This document shows positions 35,695 to 44,461 of a stretch of 64,000 bases of DNA, piece by piece; position 1 is the first letter of the stretch; each line of letters begins with the position of its first letter. The notes beneath the pieces are model-generated. The model had not been told where the DNA came from. It searched no databases and worked only from the letters and a program-made list of their open reading frames with translations. Source of the DNA: Hymenobacter jeollabukensis (lineage in GTDB: Bacteria; Bacteroidota; Bacteroidia; Cytophagales; Hymenobacteraceae); the NCBI RefSeq assembly GCF_005771675.1, contig NZ_VAJM01000011.1, forward strand, positions 124,001 through 188,000. Reading direction: 5' to 3'. Made by a program: the position numbers and the translations under genes.

Positions 35695-35739
35695 CAACGG
35701 CCCGACTGGTTTGTCACCAGCCGGGCCGTTGCCTTTTGG
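35695..35739 (+). terminator. Terminator between the lipoprotein pair and the M3 peptidase
   Basis: CAACGGCCCGACTGGT / ACCAGCCGGGCCGTTG (one mismatch), loop TTGTC, then CCTTTT on the plus strand. It also lies at the 3' end of the convergent peptidase gene. Confidence 0.75.
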
Positions 35740-35751
35740 GGCTTTATCAGT

Positions 35752-37494
35752 TTATAGCTGCGCCATTTCCGTGCGCACGAAGTCGGCGAGGCTACGCAGG
35801 TAGTCGGTGCTGAAATCGAAGCGGATGCCGGCGGCTTCGTAAATCTCGCCGATGGTGGCGGTGTAGCCCAGGGCCAGGGCGCGCTTATAGGCATCCAGAC
35901 CGGCCTGCGGGTTCTGGCGGAAGTTGCGCCACACGGCAATGGCGCCGAGCTGGGCCATGGCGTACTCGATATAGTAGAAGGGCACTTCGTAGAGGTGCAG
36001 CTGCTTCTGCCACAGCCAGGGCTTGTAGTTTTCCAGCCCCTGCCAGCTCACGGTGCGCTGGTTGAACTCGTCGAAGACCTCCGTCCAACGCTGCTGCCGC
36101 TCCGTGGAGTTGTGCTCGGGGTTTTCGTACACCCAGTGCTGGAATTTGTCGATGGTGGCCACCCAGGGGAAGGTTTCCAGCACCGATTCCAGGTGGGTTT
36201 TCTTGGCCCGGCGCAGCTCGTCGGCGTCGGCGAAGAACACGTCCCAGTGGTCCATGGAAATCAGTTCCATCGACATCGAGGCCAGCTCGGCTACCTCGCT
36301 CGGCGGGTGCTTGTCGGCGCCCATGGGCAGGCGGCGGGTGAGGAAGGAATGCACCGCGTGCCCGCCCTCGTGCAGCATCGTAATGACGTCGCGCAGCGAG
36401 GAAGTGGCGTTCATGAAGATGAACGGTACGCCGGTTTCGTCGAGCGGGTAGTTGTAGCCGCCGGGCGCCTTGCCCTTGCGCGACTCCAGGTCCAGGTGGC
36501 CCATGTCGCGCATGGTGGTCAGGCAGTCCCCGAGGAAGGGGCTGAGGCGCTGGAAGACGGTAATGGTCTTGGTCAGCAGCTCCTGCCCGGTTTCGAAGGG
36601 GCGCATGGGCGCTTTGCCGGAGGGGTCCACGTCGAGGTCCCAGGGGCGCAGCTCGGGCAAGGCCAGGTCCTGGCGCCGCTCCAGGTCCAGCTCGTCGATG
36701 AGCGGCACCACGGTTTCGCGGATGGCGCGGTGGAAGGCGAAGCAGTCCTCGGGCGTGTAGTCGAAGCGGCCGAGGGCGGCGAACATGTAGTCGCGGAAGT
36801 TGGCAAAATCCGCATTCCGGGCCATTTGGTGGCGCAGGCCGATGAGCTGAGTAAAGAGCACATCCAGCTTCTGCGAATCCTGCAAGCGACGGTCCTGAAT
36901 GGCGCGCCAGGCCTGCTCGCGCTTGGCGCGGTCGGTGTCCTTGAGGCGGTCGGCGGCGCGCTGCAGGGTCATTTCCTCGCCGTCGAGGGTCACCGTCATG
37001 GCGCCCACCGTGGCGGCGTACTCCTGCTGCTTGGTGCTGATTTCCGTTTTGAGCGGAATGTTCTCGGCCCGGTAGATTTCCAGGGCCCGGCGCACCGAGC
37101 GGAGGAAAATGCGGTATTTCTGCTGGTCCAATTCGCCGGCATAGGGCGAGGCCACCAGCTTCTCGTTCAGGGCGTGGTCGTGGGGCGCCACCTGGGGCTC
37201 AATCTCGCTCACGAAGTACTGAAACGCCTCGGCGCGCTGCTGGTCCTGGGTGTCGCAGGTCATGCGGATGTAGCGCCACGCGAGGTCTTCGCTGAGCACC
37301 GCTTCCAGCTCGGAGCGGTCGAGCAGCCACTGCTCCAGCTCGGCGCCGGAGCCGATGGCCCGGTCGCGCAGCTCGACGAAGTACGGCTCAATCTGCGCCC
37401 AATCGGTGACGGTGAAGGCCTCGGGCAGGTAGTGCCGGGCCGGCCGTTGGGACGACGTCACGTCGGCGGAAATTTCCAGAGGAGAATGAAGCAT
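35752..37494 (-). CDS. M3-family oligoendopeptidase (PepF-like)
   Basis: 580 residues. Zinc metallopeptidase motif HEGGH at 375-379, followed by the third-ligand helix PSEVAELASMSMEL (Glu), as in M3 peptidases. The N-terminal half is the usual helical cap (LSEDLAWRYIRMTCDTQDQQ). The C-terminus has FYYIEYAMAQLGAIAVWRN with the conserved substrate-binding Tyr cluster. It degrades short peptides in the cytoplasm; no signal peptide is seen. The upstream PaaE-like gene ends 86 bp before it on the same strand. Confidence 0.92.
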   Translation of the reverse strand: MLHSPLEISADVTSSQRPARHYLPEAFTVTDWAQIEPYFVELRDRAIGSGAELEQWLLDRSELEAVLSEDLAWRYIRMTCDTQDQQRAEAFQYFVSEIEPQVAPHDHALNEKLVASPYAGELDQQKYRIFLRSVRRALEIYRAENIPLKTEISTKQQEYAATVGAMTVTLDGEEMTLQRAADRLKDTDRAKREQAWRAIQDRRLQDSQKLDVLFTQLIGLRHQMARNADFANFRDYMFAALGRFDYTPEDCFAFHRAIRETVVPLIDELDLERRQDLALPELRPWDLDVDPSGKAPMRPFETGQELLTKTITVFQRLSPFLGDCLTTMRDMGHLDLESRKGKAPGGYNYPLDETGVPFIFMNATSSLRDVITMLHEGGHAVHSFLTRRLPMGADKHPPSEVAELASMSMELISMDHWDVFFADADELRRAKKTHLESVLETFPWVATIDKFQHWVYENPEHNSTERQQRWTEVFDEFNQRTVSWQGLENYKPWLWQKQLHLYEVPFYYIEYAMAQLGAIAVWRNFRQNPQAGLDAYKRALALGYTATIGEIYEAAGIRFDFSTDYLRSLADFVRTEMAQL

Positions 37495-37580
37495 GGACTA
37501 GGGTGCGGCGGGCGGAAAGGTTGGAACCACTATGCTACGCAGCAGCGCGCAGAAAGGCAGAACGTACTGGCAAAAAAGGG

Positions 37581-38753
37581 TTAATCAATTTCAATGACCA
37601 CGTCGTCGGTGAGCGGGTGGCCCACGCACATGAGCACGTAGCCCTGCTGCAGCTCGCGGTCCGACAGGCCTTCGCGCTCATCCAGGTGCACCTTGCCGGT
37701 GAGGCACTTGCCGCGGCAGGCGGTGCAGAGGCCGGCCTGGCAGCTGTAGGGCAGGTCGATGTCCTGGTCGAGGGCGGCCTCCAGCATGGTCTGGTTGGGC
37801 TGCACTTCCACCACGTACTCGGTGCCTTCGTACTGAATAGTGACCTTGCGGGCCGAAATTTCGTCTTTGTCGTCGGCCAGCACGGTGCCGTGGCCGTCGG
37901 GCTGGGCGGCGGCGGCTTCAGCCGAGTCGGCGGAGGCCACGAAACTCTCGCGGCGGATGCGGTCGGCGGGCACGCCCAGCAGCTCCAGGGCGGCTTTGGC
38001 CTCGGCCATCATGCCCTCGGGGCCGCACATGAAGTATTCGGCCTGCGCGGCCGGCGCCGGGTGGCGCTGCTCGAGCACGCGCAGCAGCATGGTGCGGTTC
38101 AGGCGGCCAGTGTGTTGGTGCTCGGCCGCTGGCTGCGGGGCCGGCGTGCCGCCCCCGAACAGGCGCGAGAACATGCCGCCGCTGGGCTTAGCGGCCTGCT
38201 TGGGCTGGCTGAACACGTGCTCGACCTGGAAGCGGCCGGCGTACTGCTGCTCCAGCCGCTGCAGCTGCTCGCGGAAAATGGTGGTTTCCTCGTTGCGGTT
38301 GCCGTAAATCAGCAGCACCTGGCTGCCGGGCTCCTGCTGCAGCACCGTCTTCAGGATGGACATCAGCGGGGTAATGCCCGAGCCGGCGCCGATGAGCACC
38401 AAAGAGCGGGCCGCCTGCGGGTTGGTGTCGGTGGTGAAGTTGCCCAGCGGGGCCAAGGCCTCGATGGTCTGCCCCACGCGCACGGTGTCGAGCAGGTGGT
38501 TGCTGACTAGGCCGCCGGGCACGCGCTTCACCGTCACGGAGAGGCGCGGGGCGTCGGCGGGGGTGCTGCTGAGCGAGTACGAGCGGCGCTCGGGGCGCTT
38601 GCCGCTGCCGCAGGGCACGATGAGTGTCAGGAACTGGCCGGGCTGGCTGGGCACGGGCTGCCGGTCGGCGCGTTCGAGGTGGATGGTGATGGCGTCGGCG
38701 GTTTCGCGGGTCAGCTCGACGACGTTCAGCGTCAGGTAAGGGCTGTTGCTCAT
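37581..38753 (-). CDS. PaaE-like flavin/2Fe-2S oxidoreductase (phenylacetyl-CoA epoxidase reductase type)
   Basis: 390 residues from the ATG at 38753. The order is an FAD-binding barrel (RRSYSLSSTPA), an NAD(P)-binding domain (LVLIGAGSGITPLMSIL, FMCGPEGMM) and a C-terminal plant-type 2Fe-2S ferredoxin with PYSCQAGLCTACRGKC and a distant LMCVG cysteine. It passes electrons from NADPH to an oxygenase. Members are near 350 residues; the extra length is an insertion (SGGMFSRLFGGGTPAPQP) between NAD subdomains. The epoxidase subunits PaaABC are not in the window, so the partner may lie elsewhere or differ. Confidence 0.85.
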   Translation of the reverse strand: MSNSPYLTLNVVELTRETADAITIHLERADRQPVPSQPGQFLTLIVPCGSGKRPERRSYSLSSTPADAPRLSVTVKRVPGGLVSNHLLDTVRVGQTIEALAPLGNFTTDTNPQAARSLVLIGAGSGITPLMSILKTVLQQEPGSQVLLIYGNRNEETTIFREQLQRLEQQYAGRFQVEHVFSQPKQAAKPSGGMFSRLFGGGTPAPQPAAEHQHTGRLNRTMLLRVLEQRHPAPAAQAEYFMCGPEGMMAEAKAALELLGVPADRIRRESFVASADSAEAAAAQPDGHGTVLADDKDEISARKVTIQYEGTEYVVEVQPNQTMLEAALDQDIDLPYSCQAGLCTACRGKCLTGKVHLDEREGLSDRELQQGYVLMCVGHPLTDDVVIEID

Positions 38754-38889
38754 GCGGTTCTCGGCCGGCCGCAGCCGGCGCACGAAAACTTAAGGTTCGG
38801 GGTGGGAAAAACGGGCCCGGCCGCCTAGGCAGCAACGGGTCTGCAAAATACGGCAAAACCGAGGGAAAGGGTAAATCCGCTGCATCTTC

Positions 38890-38985
38890 GCGGCTGATAG
38901 TTGTCAGTTGGGAGTCACGGGCTGTCAGGCCGTTGGGCCGAAGCCCTGATTTGACACTCTAACCTGACAACCGGCTACCAACCAT
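38890..38985. repeat. Imperfect inverted repeat with TTGTCAG words before the M23 gene
   Basis: Left GTTGTCAGTTGGGAGTCACGG and a right arm containing CTGACAACC pair with gaps. It ends 13 bp before the ATG at 38999. The words match those at 58757-58846 and near 59820. Confidence 0.5.
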
Positions 38986-38998
38986 TGACCACCAACGA

Positions 38999-39700
38999 AT
39001 GTCTGCTTCTCCCCTCGCCGAGCTGCTGCGCCGCCACGCGGCCGATTTCGGCCCGGTGCTGCCCGTCGACCTGAACGCCGCCGACGTAACCCGCCTGGAC
39101 TTCACCGCCGCCAACCCGCGCCTGGCCACCGCCGACCTGCGCGACACTGTGGCCTTCGACCAGCTGGTGCAGGAACTGCTGACGGCCCAACAGGCCCGCA
39201 TCGGCGTGGGCGGCTACCTCGAAAACCGCGTCATCTACCGCCGCAGCCCCGGCCTGTTTGGCGACCCGGCCGTGCCCGCCCGCTCCCTGCACCTGGGCGT
39301 GGACGTGTGGCTGCCCGCCGGCACGCCGGTGCTGGCTCCGCTGGCCGCCACCGTGCATAGCCTGGCCGACAACGACAACTTCGGCGACTACGGCCCCACG
39401 GTGATTCTGCAGCACGAATTAGAAGGCGTTACGTTCTACTCGCTCTACGGCCACCTCAGCCGTGCCGGCTTCGGCGACCTGCAGGCCGGGCTGCCGCTGG
39501 AAAAAGGCCAGGCCTTTGCCACCGTCGGGCCGTGGCCGGAGAATGGCGACTGGCCGCCGCACCTGCACTTTCAGCTCATGGCCGACCTGCAGGGCCGCCG
39601 CGGCGACTTCCCCGGCGTGGCCCTGCCCGGGGAGCGGGACTACTGGGCCGCCTTGTGCCCCGACCCGAACCTGGTGCTGCAGAGCCGCTGGCTTAGTTAG
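38999..39700 (+). CDS. M23-family peptidoglycan metallopeptidase (LytM-like)
   Basis: 233 residues. The zinc-binding motifs of M23 are present: SLHLGVDVW (HxxxD) and HLHFQL (HxH). A YGHLSRAG motif (catalytic His) and a GDWPPHLHF context support an active enzyme that cuts peptide crosslinks of peptidoglycan. There is no signal peptide at this start, so it is either cytoplasmic or exported by an unusual route; the best upstream start is the one used because the repeat element ends just before it. Confidence 0.88.
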   Translation: MSASPLAELLRRHAADFGPVLPVDLNAADVTRLDFTAANPRLATADLRDTVAFDQLVQELLTAQQARIGVGGYLENRVIYRRSPGLFGDPAVPARSLHLGVDVWLPAGTPVLAPLAATVHSLADNDNFGDYGPTVILQHELEGVTFYSLYGHLSRAGFGDLQAGLPLEKGQAFATVGPWPENGDWPPHLHFQLMADLQGRRGDFPGVALPGERDYWAALCPDPNLVLQSRWLS

Positions 39701-39714
39701 CCTGCTGACGATGA

Positions 39715-39916
39715 CACCAGCTGTCATTGCGAGCGAAGCGACGCAATCTTTCCTCTAGTAGTACCACCGACGCAATACTTACAAACTAAAAACAGCCCCG
39801 CCCAAAACTGGTATCTGCAGTTTCGAGCGGGGCTGTTTTTGGGCAGTGCCAGTTGGGCCGTCGTGCCGCGAGGGGAAAGATTGCGTCGTCGTGCCTCCTC
39901 GCAATGACAGCTGGTG
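39715..39916. repeat. REP-like inverted pair bracketing a terminator
   Basis: CACCAGCTGTCATTGCGAG (39715-39733) recurs inverted at 39898-39916, and GATTGCGTCG near 39879 is the inverse of CGACGCAATC. Between them lies a long terminator hairpin. The arm matches the REP words at 29783 (TGTCAT...GAGCNAAGCGA). Confidence 0.75.
39788..39840. terminator. Bidirectional terminator between M23 and permease genes
   Basis: AAAAACAGCCCCGC (39788-39801) and GCGGGGCTGTTTTT (39827-39840) are perfectly complementary, with an inner CAAAACTG/CAGTTTCG pairing. Confidence 0.85.
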
Positions 39917-39923
39917 CTGCCGC

Positions 39924-41138
39924 TTAGTCGAACTTGATGGCTACCACCGGCTTGATGCGGGCAATCAGGTAGGTGGGCACCAGCACGGCCAGCTGGGAGG
40001 TGATGAACACGGCCAGGTTGATGAGCAGGATGACCTGCCAGTCCCAGTGAATCGGCACCCGGTCCATGTAGTAGTTCTCGGGGTCGAGGGGGATGGGGTG
40101 GAAGTAGTACTGGATGGCGCAGAAGCCCAGGGCCACCACGTTGCCCCAGAGCATGCCTTTCAGGGTCAGGTTCAGGCCGCGGAAAAAGAACATGCGGCGG
40201 ATTTGGTTGTCCGTGGCGCCCAGGGCCTTGAGCACCCCGATCATGTTGGTGCGCTCCAGGATCATGATAAAAATCGTGGCGACCATGTTGAACGTGGCCA
40301 CGAAGATGATCAGGATCAGGAAGATGATGACGTTGCGGTTGAGCAGCTGCAGCCAGTCGAACAGCTGGGCGTACTGATCAGTAATCTTGTCCAGCTTCAG
40401 GTCGTAGGGCAGGCTGCCGAGCACGTTGTCGTACACCGGGTCGAGCTGGCGGAAGTCGCGCAGCACCACCTCGTAGCCGCCCACCAAGGAGTCGGGCCAG
40501 GCGTTCAGCTCCCGAATCTGGCGGATGTCGCCCATCACGTACACCTCGTCGAACTCGTCGAGGCCCGTCTGGTAGATGCCGGCCACGTTGAAGCGGCGGA
40601 TGCGCGGCGGGTTCTGGATGAAGTAGAACAGGGCCTCCTCACCGACTTTCAGGCGCAGCTTGTCGGCCATCTTGCGCGAAATCAGAATGTCGTTGGAGGC
40701 CGCCGAGTCGGGGAAGCTCAGGAACTTGCCCGCCACCAGGTTGGTGCGCATGGGCGAGCGGCCGTTGTGCTCGTCGATGCCCTTGAGCACCACGCCCATC
40801 ACCTCGTCCTTGGTCTTGATGATGGCCGTTTTGCGGGCAAAGGGCTGCATGCTTAGCACCTGCGGGTAGTGGCGCATCTCCTGGCTGAGCTTGGGCCCGT
40901 TGATGGGCTCCACCTCCAGGGAGTTGTTGTTGTCGTACTTGCTGACCGTCAGGTGCGCCCCGAAGGAAAAAATCTTGGCCTGGATTTCGTTACGAAACCC
41001 TTCCAGAATGGCGAACGAGACAACCATAACGGCCAGACCCATCGCGATGCTGATGATGGCAATTTTGGTTACCGACGAAGTAAAGGACCCCGAATCGGAG
41101 CCTGCAATCTTCTGGGATATGTACCGCGAAACGTTCAC
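39924..41138 (-). CDS. FtsX-type ABC transporter permease (LolC/E-like)
   Basis: 404 residues from a GTG at 41138 (VNVSRYISQKIAG); a TAGCTTTA -7 element ends about 8 bp before, implying a nearly leaderless message. One membrane segment near 25-45 (KIAIISIAMGLAVMVVSFAI) is followed by a periplasmic MacB-like domain, then three C-terminal segments (about 275-400), including VIIFLILIIFVATFNMVATI and ERTNMIGVLKALGAT, the conserved FtsX motif. It probably acts with a separate ATPase in lipoprotein release; no ATPase gene is adjacent. Confidence 0.88.
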   Translation of the reverse strand: MNVSRYISQKIAGSDSGSFTSSVTKIAIISIAMGLAVMVVSFAILEGFRNEIQAKIFSFGAHLTVSKYDNNNSLEVEPINGPKLSQEMRHYPQVLSMQPFARKTAIIKTKDEVMGVVLKGIDEHNGRSPMRTNLVAGKFLSFPDSAASNDILISRKMADKLRLKVGEEALFYFIQNPPRIRRFNVAGIYQTGLDEFDEVYVMGDIRQIRELNAWPDSLVGGYEVVLRDFRQLDPVYDNVLGSLPYDLKLDKITDQYAQLFDWLQLLNRNVIIFLILIIFVATFNMVATIFIMILERTNMIGVLKALGATDNQIRRMFFFRGLNLTLKGMLWGNVVALGFCAIQYYFHPIPLDPENYYMDRVPIHWDWQVILLINLAVFITSQLAVLVPTYLIARIKPVVAIKFD

Positions 41139-41164
41139 TGGGCGTAAAGCTACGCGAAGCCGGC

Positions 41165-41172
41165 TAGTTTTG
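41165..41172 (+). promoter_or_regulatory. -7 element for the NamZ-like gene, divergent promoter zone
   Basis: TAGTTTTG (full match to TANNTTTG) lies 20 bp before the ATG at 41193. The permease -7 TAGCTTTA is on the other strand at 41147-41154, so two divergent start points lie within about 25 bp. Confidence 0.45.
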
Positions 41173-41192
41173 TGAATCTCCCACCCTCTCGG

Positions 41193-42449
41193 ATGACAAC
41201 TATGATTTCCCTTGCTCTGCCCGTGCTCGGCACGCTGCTGTTGCTGCAAGATGCGGGCTGTACGCGCCCGCAGCCGGCAACGTTGCCACCTGCTCCTACC
41301 GCGACCGTAACTTCTTCACCGGCCGCATCTTCCAGTTCCCCGGCCGCAGCGGCCCAGTTACAGGTCGGGGCCGCGCAGTTCGATAAGTACCTGCCGCTGC
41401 TCAAGGGCAAGCGCGTGGGCGTGGTAGTCAATCAGACTTCCACCGTGGGCCGCGCCCTGCTGCCCGATACGCTGCTGAGCCGGGGCGTCAACATCACCGC
41501 CATCTTCGGGCCCGAGCACGGCTTTCGGGGCGAGGCGGCCGACGGGGCTACCATCAAGGACGGCAAGGACGCGCGCACGGGCAAGCCGGTGCGCAGCCTC
41601 TACGGGGCCACCAAAAAGCCCACCGCCGAGATGCTGCGGGACGTGGACGTGCTCATTTTCGACATCCAGGACGTGGGCACGCGTTTCTACACCTACATCA
41701 GCACCATGCACTACGTGATGGAGGCCGCCGCCGAGCAGGGCAAGTCCGTCATCGTGCTCGACCGGCCCAACCCCAACGGCTGGTACGTCGACGGGCCGGT
41801 GCTGGAGCCGGCGCACAAGTCGTTCGTGGGCATGCACCCGATTCCGGTGGTCCACGGCCTGACGGTGGGCGAGCTGGCGAAGATGATCAACGGTGAAAAG
41901 TGGCTGGCGGGCGGCAAGCAGTGCCCGCTCACGGTGGTGCCCGTGGCGGGCTACACCCACAGTACCCGCTACAACCTGCCGGTGCGCCCCTCCCCCAACC
42001 TGCCCAACCCGCACGCCGTGTCGCTCTACCCCACCATGTGCCTGTTCGAGGGCACCGACGTGAGCGTGGGCCGCGGCACCGATACGCCCTTCGAGGTCAT
42101 TGGCGCGCCCACCCAGCCCAGCACCCGGCCCTACTCCTTCACGCCCCGCCCCAACGCGGGTTCGACTTCGCCGCCCCAGAACGGCAAGCTCTGCTACGGC
42201 CAGGATTTGCGCCAGACCGGCAACGACGTGGGCTTCACGCTGAAGTACCTCATCGATTACTACCAGCAAAGCACGGCCAAGGACAAGTTTTTCGGCAAGT
42301 ACTTCGAGGAGCTGACCGGCACGCCCACCGTGCGGCAAATGATTGTGGCCGGCAAGTCGGAACCGGAAATCCGGGCCGCCTGGGAGCCGAAGCTGGGCCA
42401 GTACAAGCTCATGCGCAAGAAGTATCTGCTGTACCCGGATTTCAAGTAG
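41193..42449 (+). CDS. DUF1343 / NamZ-like exo-beta-N-acetylmuramidase family protein
   Basis: 418 residues from the ATG at 41193. The N-terminus is hydrophobic and may be a signal (SLALPVLGTLLLLQDAGC), then a low-complexity Ala/Pro/Ser linker. The catalytic family core follows: GKRVGVVVNQTS, IFGPEHGFRG, VLIFDIQDVGTRFYTYI, VLDRPNP and FEGTDVSVGRGTDTPFE. NamZ family members remove N-acetylmuramic acid from muropeptides, a recycling or scavenging step. Length and motifs are complete. It is exported by prediction. Confidence 0.85.
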   Translation: MTTMISLALPVLGTLLLLQDAGCTRPQPATLPPAPTATVTSSPAASSSSPAAAAQLQVGAAQFDKYLPLLKGKRVGVVVNQTSTVGRALLPDTLLSRGVNITAIFGPEHGFRGEAADGATIKDGKDARTGKPVRSLYGATKKPTAEMLRDVDVLIFDIQDVGTRFYTYISTMHYVMEAAAEQGKSVIVLDRPNPNGWYVDGPVLEPAHKSFVGMHPIPVVHGLTVGELAKMINGEKWLAGGKQCPLTVVPVAGYTHSTRYNLPVRPSPNLPNPHAVSLYPTMCLFEGTDVSVGRGTDTPFEVIGAPTQPSTRPYSFTPRPNAGSTSPPQNGKLCYGQDLRQTGNDVGFTLKYLIDYYQQSTAKDKFFGKYFEELTGTPTVRQMIVAGKSEPEIRAAWEPKLGQYKLMRKKYLLYPDFK

Positions 42450-42461
42450 ATAGAAGAGTCA

Positions 42462-42800
42462 GTGAGTGAGTTTCTTGACATCTTAGCTGACCGCCAGCTC
42501 AGCGCGGTGGTGTTCGTGCAGGACTACTTGCAGCTGCAATTCGACGGTGACTGCATGACGCTGTATGTGTGGCCAACTTTGCTGCTGCCGCAAGGCAACT
42601 GCGGCTTCGGCGAAGTTGCCTACCGGAACGAACTGTGTTCGTTCATAGCGCGAATAGTACAGAGCGTTGAATTGCTGGATCAGCAACACCTGCTGCTGCA
42701 TTTTCAAGACACCAGCGCCGTCATTCGTATTCCGCTGGATACCGGCCGAGAGGCTGTGTATTTTACTGAGTACGACAAAACTTCCTGGCTTACTCTCTAG
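42462..42800 (+). CDS. Small hypothetical protein
   Basis: 112 residues if the GTG at 42462 is used (other GTG/TTG codons follow within the repeat AGTGAGTGAG, so the start is uncertain). Mixed alpha/beta with a hydrophobic core (QLQFDGDCMTLYVWPTLLLP, HLLLHFQDTSAVIRIPL). No signal or family motif recognised. It is AT-richer than its neighbours. Its start overlaps a simple-sequence repeat similar to the one before the gene at 59364. Confidence 0.55.
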   Translation: MSEFLDILADRQLSAVVFVQDYLQLQFDGDCMTLYVWPTLLLPQGNCGFGEVAYRNELCSFIARIVQSVELLDQQHLLLHFQDTSAVIRIPLDTGREAVYFTEYDKTSWLTL

Positions 42801-42857
42801 GCTGGCCCCACTCAATTGTAGCTTCTGGCTAGTTTTGCCTGCTCTACCTCGACTCTC

Positions 42858-43811
42858 ATGCCCGAAACCGCCCCCCTCCGCATCGTCTTCATGGGTACGC
42901 CCGAGTTTGCCGTGCCTACCCTCGAAGCCCTGCTCACCTGGCCCGGCTGCCAGGTGGTGGCCGTGGTGACGGCGGCCGACAAGCCGGCGGGGCGCGGGCA
43001 GAAGCTGGCCGAATCGGCAGTGAAGCAGGCGGCGGTGCGGCACGGGCTGCCGGTGCTGCAGCCGACCAACCTGAAGGCCCCGGAGTTTCAGCAGGAGCTA
43101 CGCGGCTACGGGGCCGATCTGCAGGTGATTGTGGCCTTCCGGATGCTGCCCGAGGCGGTGTGGAACATGCCGCGCCTGGGCTCCATCAACATTCACGCCT
43201 CCCTGCTGCCCCAGTACCGCGGCGCGGCGCCTATCAACTGGGCCATCATCCACGGCGACCGGGTCACCGGCGTCACCTCGTTTTTCCTGCAGCACGAAAT
43301 CGACACGGGCAACCTGATCTTCCAGGACGAGGTGCCTATTGAGGACGCCGACGACTTCGGCGCGGTGTACCTGAAGCTGCAGCACGCCGGCGCTGCCCTG
43401 GCCCTGCGCACGGTGCAGGCCATTGCCGCCGGCATCGCCCCCAGCATTCCGCAGCCCGACCGCGGCGACCTGCGCCCCGCCCCCAAGCTGCAGAAGGAAA
43501 CCGGCCGCCTCGACTTCCGGCAGCCCGCCGCCGCCCTGGCCAACCTGGTGCGCGGCCTCTCGCCCTGGCCCACGGCCTTCACCCAGCTGCCCGATGGCCG
43601 GGGCCTGAAGGTATTCCGCGCCCACGCCCTGCCCGGCGCCCCCACGGCCGAGGCACCCACCGGCAGCTGGCTCAGCGACGGCCGCACGTACCTGCGCGTA
43701 CAAACCCCCGATGGCCAGCTCGACCTCGTCGACCTGCAGCTCGAAGGCAAAAAGCGCATGCCCGTAGCGGACTTCCTGCGCGGGTTTAATGTTTCATTGC
43801 TAAATGGTTGA
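42858..43811 (+). CDS. fmt: Methionyl-tRNA formyltransferase
   Basis: 317 residues. The N-terminal formyl-transferase domain has GTPEFAVPTLEALL. The catalytic triad is Asn111 and His113 in SINIHASLLPQYRGAAPIN and Asp149 in HEIDTGNL. The C-terminal tRNA-binding domain holds LPDGRGLKVFRA. It formylates Met-tRNAi for translation initiation. Length is normal for the family. Adjacent to, but probably not co-transcribed with, the dihydrofolate reductase gene, which follows a repeat hairpin. Confidence 0.96.
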   Translation: MPETAPLRIVFMGTPEFAVPTLEALLTWPGCQVVAVVTAADKPAGRGQKLAESAVKQAAVRHGLPVLQPTNLKAPEFQQELRGYGADLQVIVAFRMLPEAVWNMPRLGSINIHASLLPQYRGAAPINWAIIHGDRVTGVTSFFLQHEIDTGNLIFQDEVPIEDADDFGAVYLKLQHAGAALALRTVQAIAAGIAPSIPQPDRGDLRPAPKLQKETGRLDFRQPAAALANLVRGLSPWPTAFTQLPDGRGLKVFRAHALPGAPTAEAPTGSWLSDGRTYLRVQTPDGQLDLVDLQLEGKKRMPVADFLRGFNVSLLNG

Positions 43812-43894
43812 ATGGCTAAATGGTCGAATGGCTGATCGGTTTGACAAACAGTGAACTGTCAGCCATTTGACCATTTAGCAATTTGACAATTACT
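43801..43894. repeat. Word-repeat inverted repeat before the DHFR gene
   Basis: The left arm starts with AAATGGTTGAATGG and contains GGCTAAATGGTCGAATGGCT; the right arm contains TCAGCCATTTGACCATTTAG. Over 22 bp the arms pair at 20 positions. Each arm repeats the word AATGG. The element ends about 6 bp before the ATG at 43900 and overlaps the fmt stop. Confidence 0.8.
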
Positions 43895-43899
43895 CTTCC

Positions 43900-44385
43900 A
43901 TGACTGCCATCGTAGTAGCCCGGGCCGACAACGGCGTGATTGGGCGCGACAACCAATTGCCCTGGCACCTGCCGGCCGATTTGCGCCACTTCAAGCAGCT
44001 CACCAGCGGGCACCCCGTGGTGATGGGCCGCCGCACCTTCGAGAGCATCGGCCGGCCGCTGCCCAACCGCCGCAACATCGTGGTAACGCGGCAGGTCGAC
44101 TGGCGGGCCGAGGGAGTGGAAACCGCCCACTCGGTGCTGGCGGCGCTGGAAGCCGCCCGCGCATCGGACGCGGAGGTGTTCGTCATCGGCGGGGCCGAAA
44201 TCTACCGCGAAGCCCTGCCGGCCGTGGATACGGTGTACCTCACCGAAGTGCACCACGCCCCCGCCGGCGACGCCGTGCTGCCCGACTTCCCAGCCGAAAC
44301 CTGGCGCGAGGAAAGCCGGGAGCGGCACGAGCCCGACGAGAAACACGCCTACGCCTTTAGCTTCGTGACGCTAAGGCGGCGGTAA
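43900..44385 (+). CDS. folA: Dihydrofolate reductase
   Basis: 161 residues. Substrate and NADPH motifs: IGRDNQLPWHLPADL with the catalytic Asp27, VVMGRRTFESIGRPLPNR, and FVIGGAEIYREALP. Reduces dihydrofolate to tetrahydrofolate with NADPH, supplying one-carbon units for thymidylate and formyl-Met. Placed next to fmt, which uses a tetrahydrofolate cofactor. The start is the first ATG after a hairpin of AATGG repeats. Confidence 0.95.
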   Translation: MTAIVVARADNGVIGRDNQLPWHLPADLRHFKQLTSGHPVVMGRRTFESIGRPLPNRRNIVVTRQVDWRAEGVETAHSVLAALEAARASDAEVFVIGGAEIYREALPAVDTVYLTEVHHAPAGDAVLPDFPAETWREESRERHEPDEKHAYAFSFVTLRRR

Positions 44386-44406
44386 GCGGCCACTCGCGTT
44401 TGGCCC

Positions 44407-44448
44407 CAACAAAAAAGCCTGGTCCGTCTGAACCAGGCTTTTTTGTTG
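44407..44448. terminator. Bidirectional terminator between DHFR and porU2
   Basis: A perfect 17-bp stem (CAACAAAAAAGCCTGGT / ACCAGGCTTTTTTGTTG) with an 8-nt loop. Confidence 0.9.
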
Positions 44449-44461
44449 AGCATAAGCAGCG

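Noticed and set aside
35995-37584. Plus-strand open frame of 529 codons opposite the M3 peptidase
   Set aside because: Antisense shadow; the minus frame carries the intact HEGGH zinc site.
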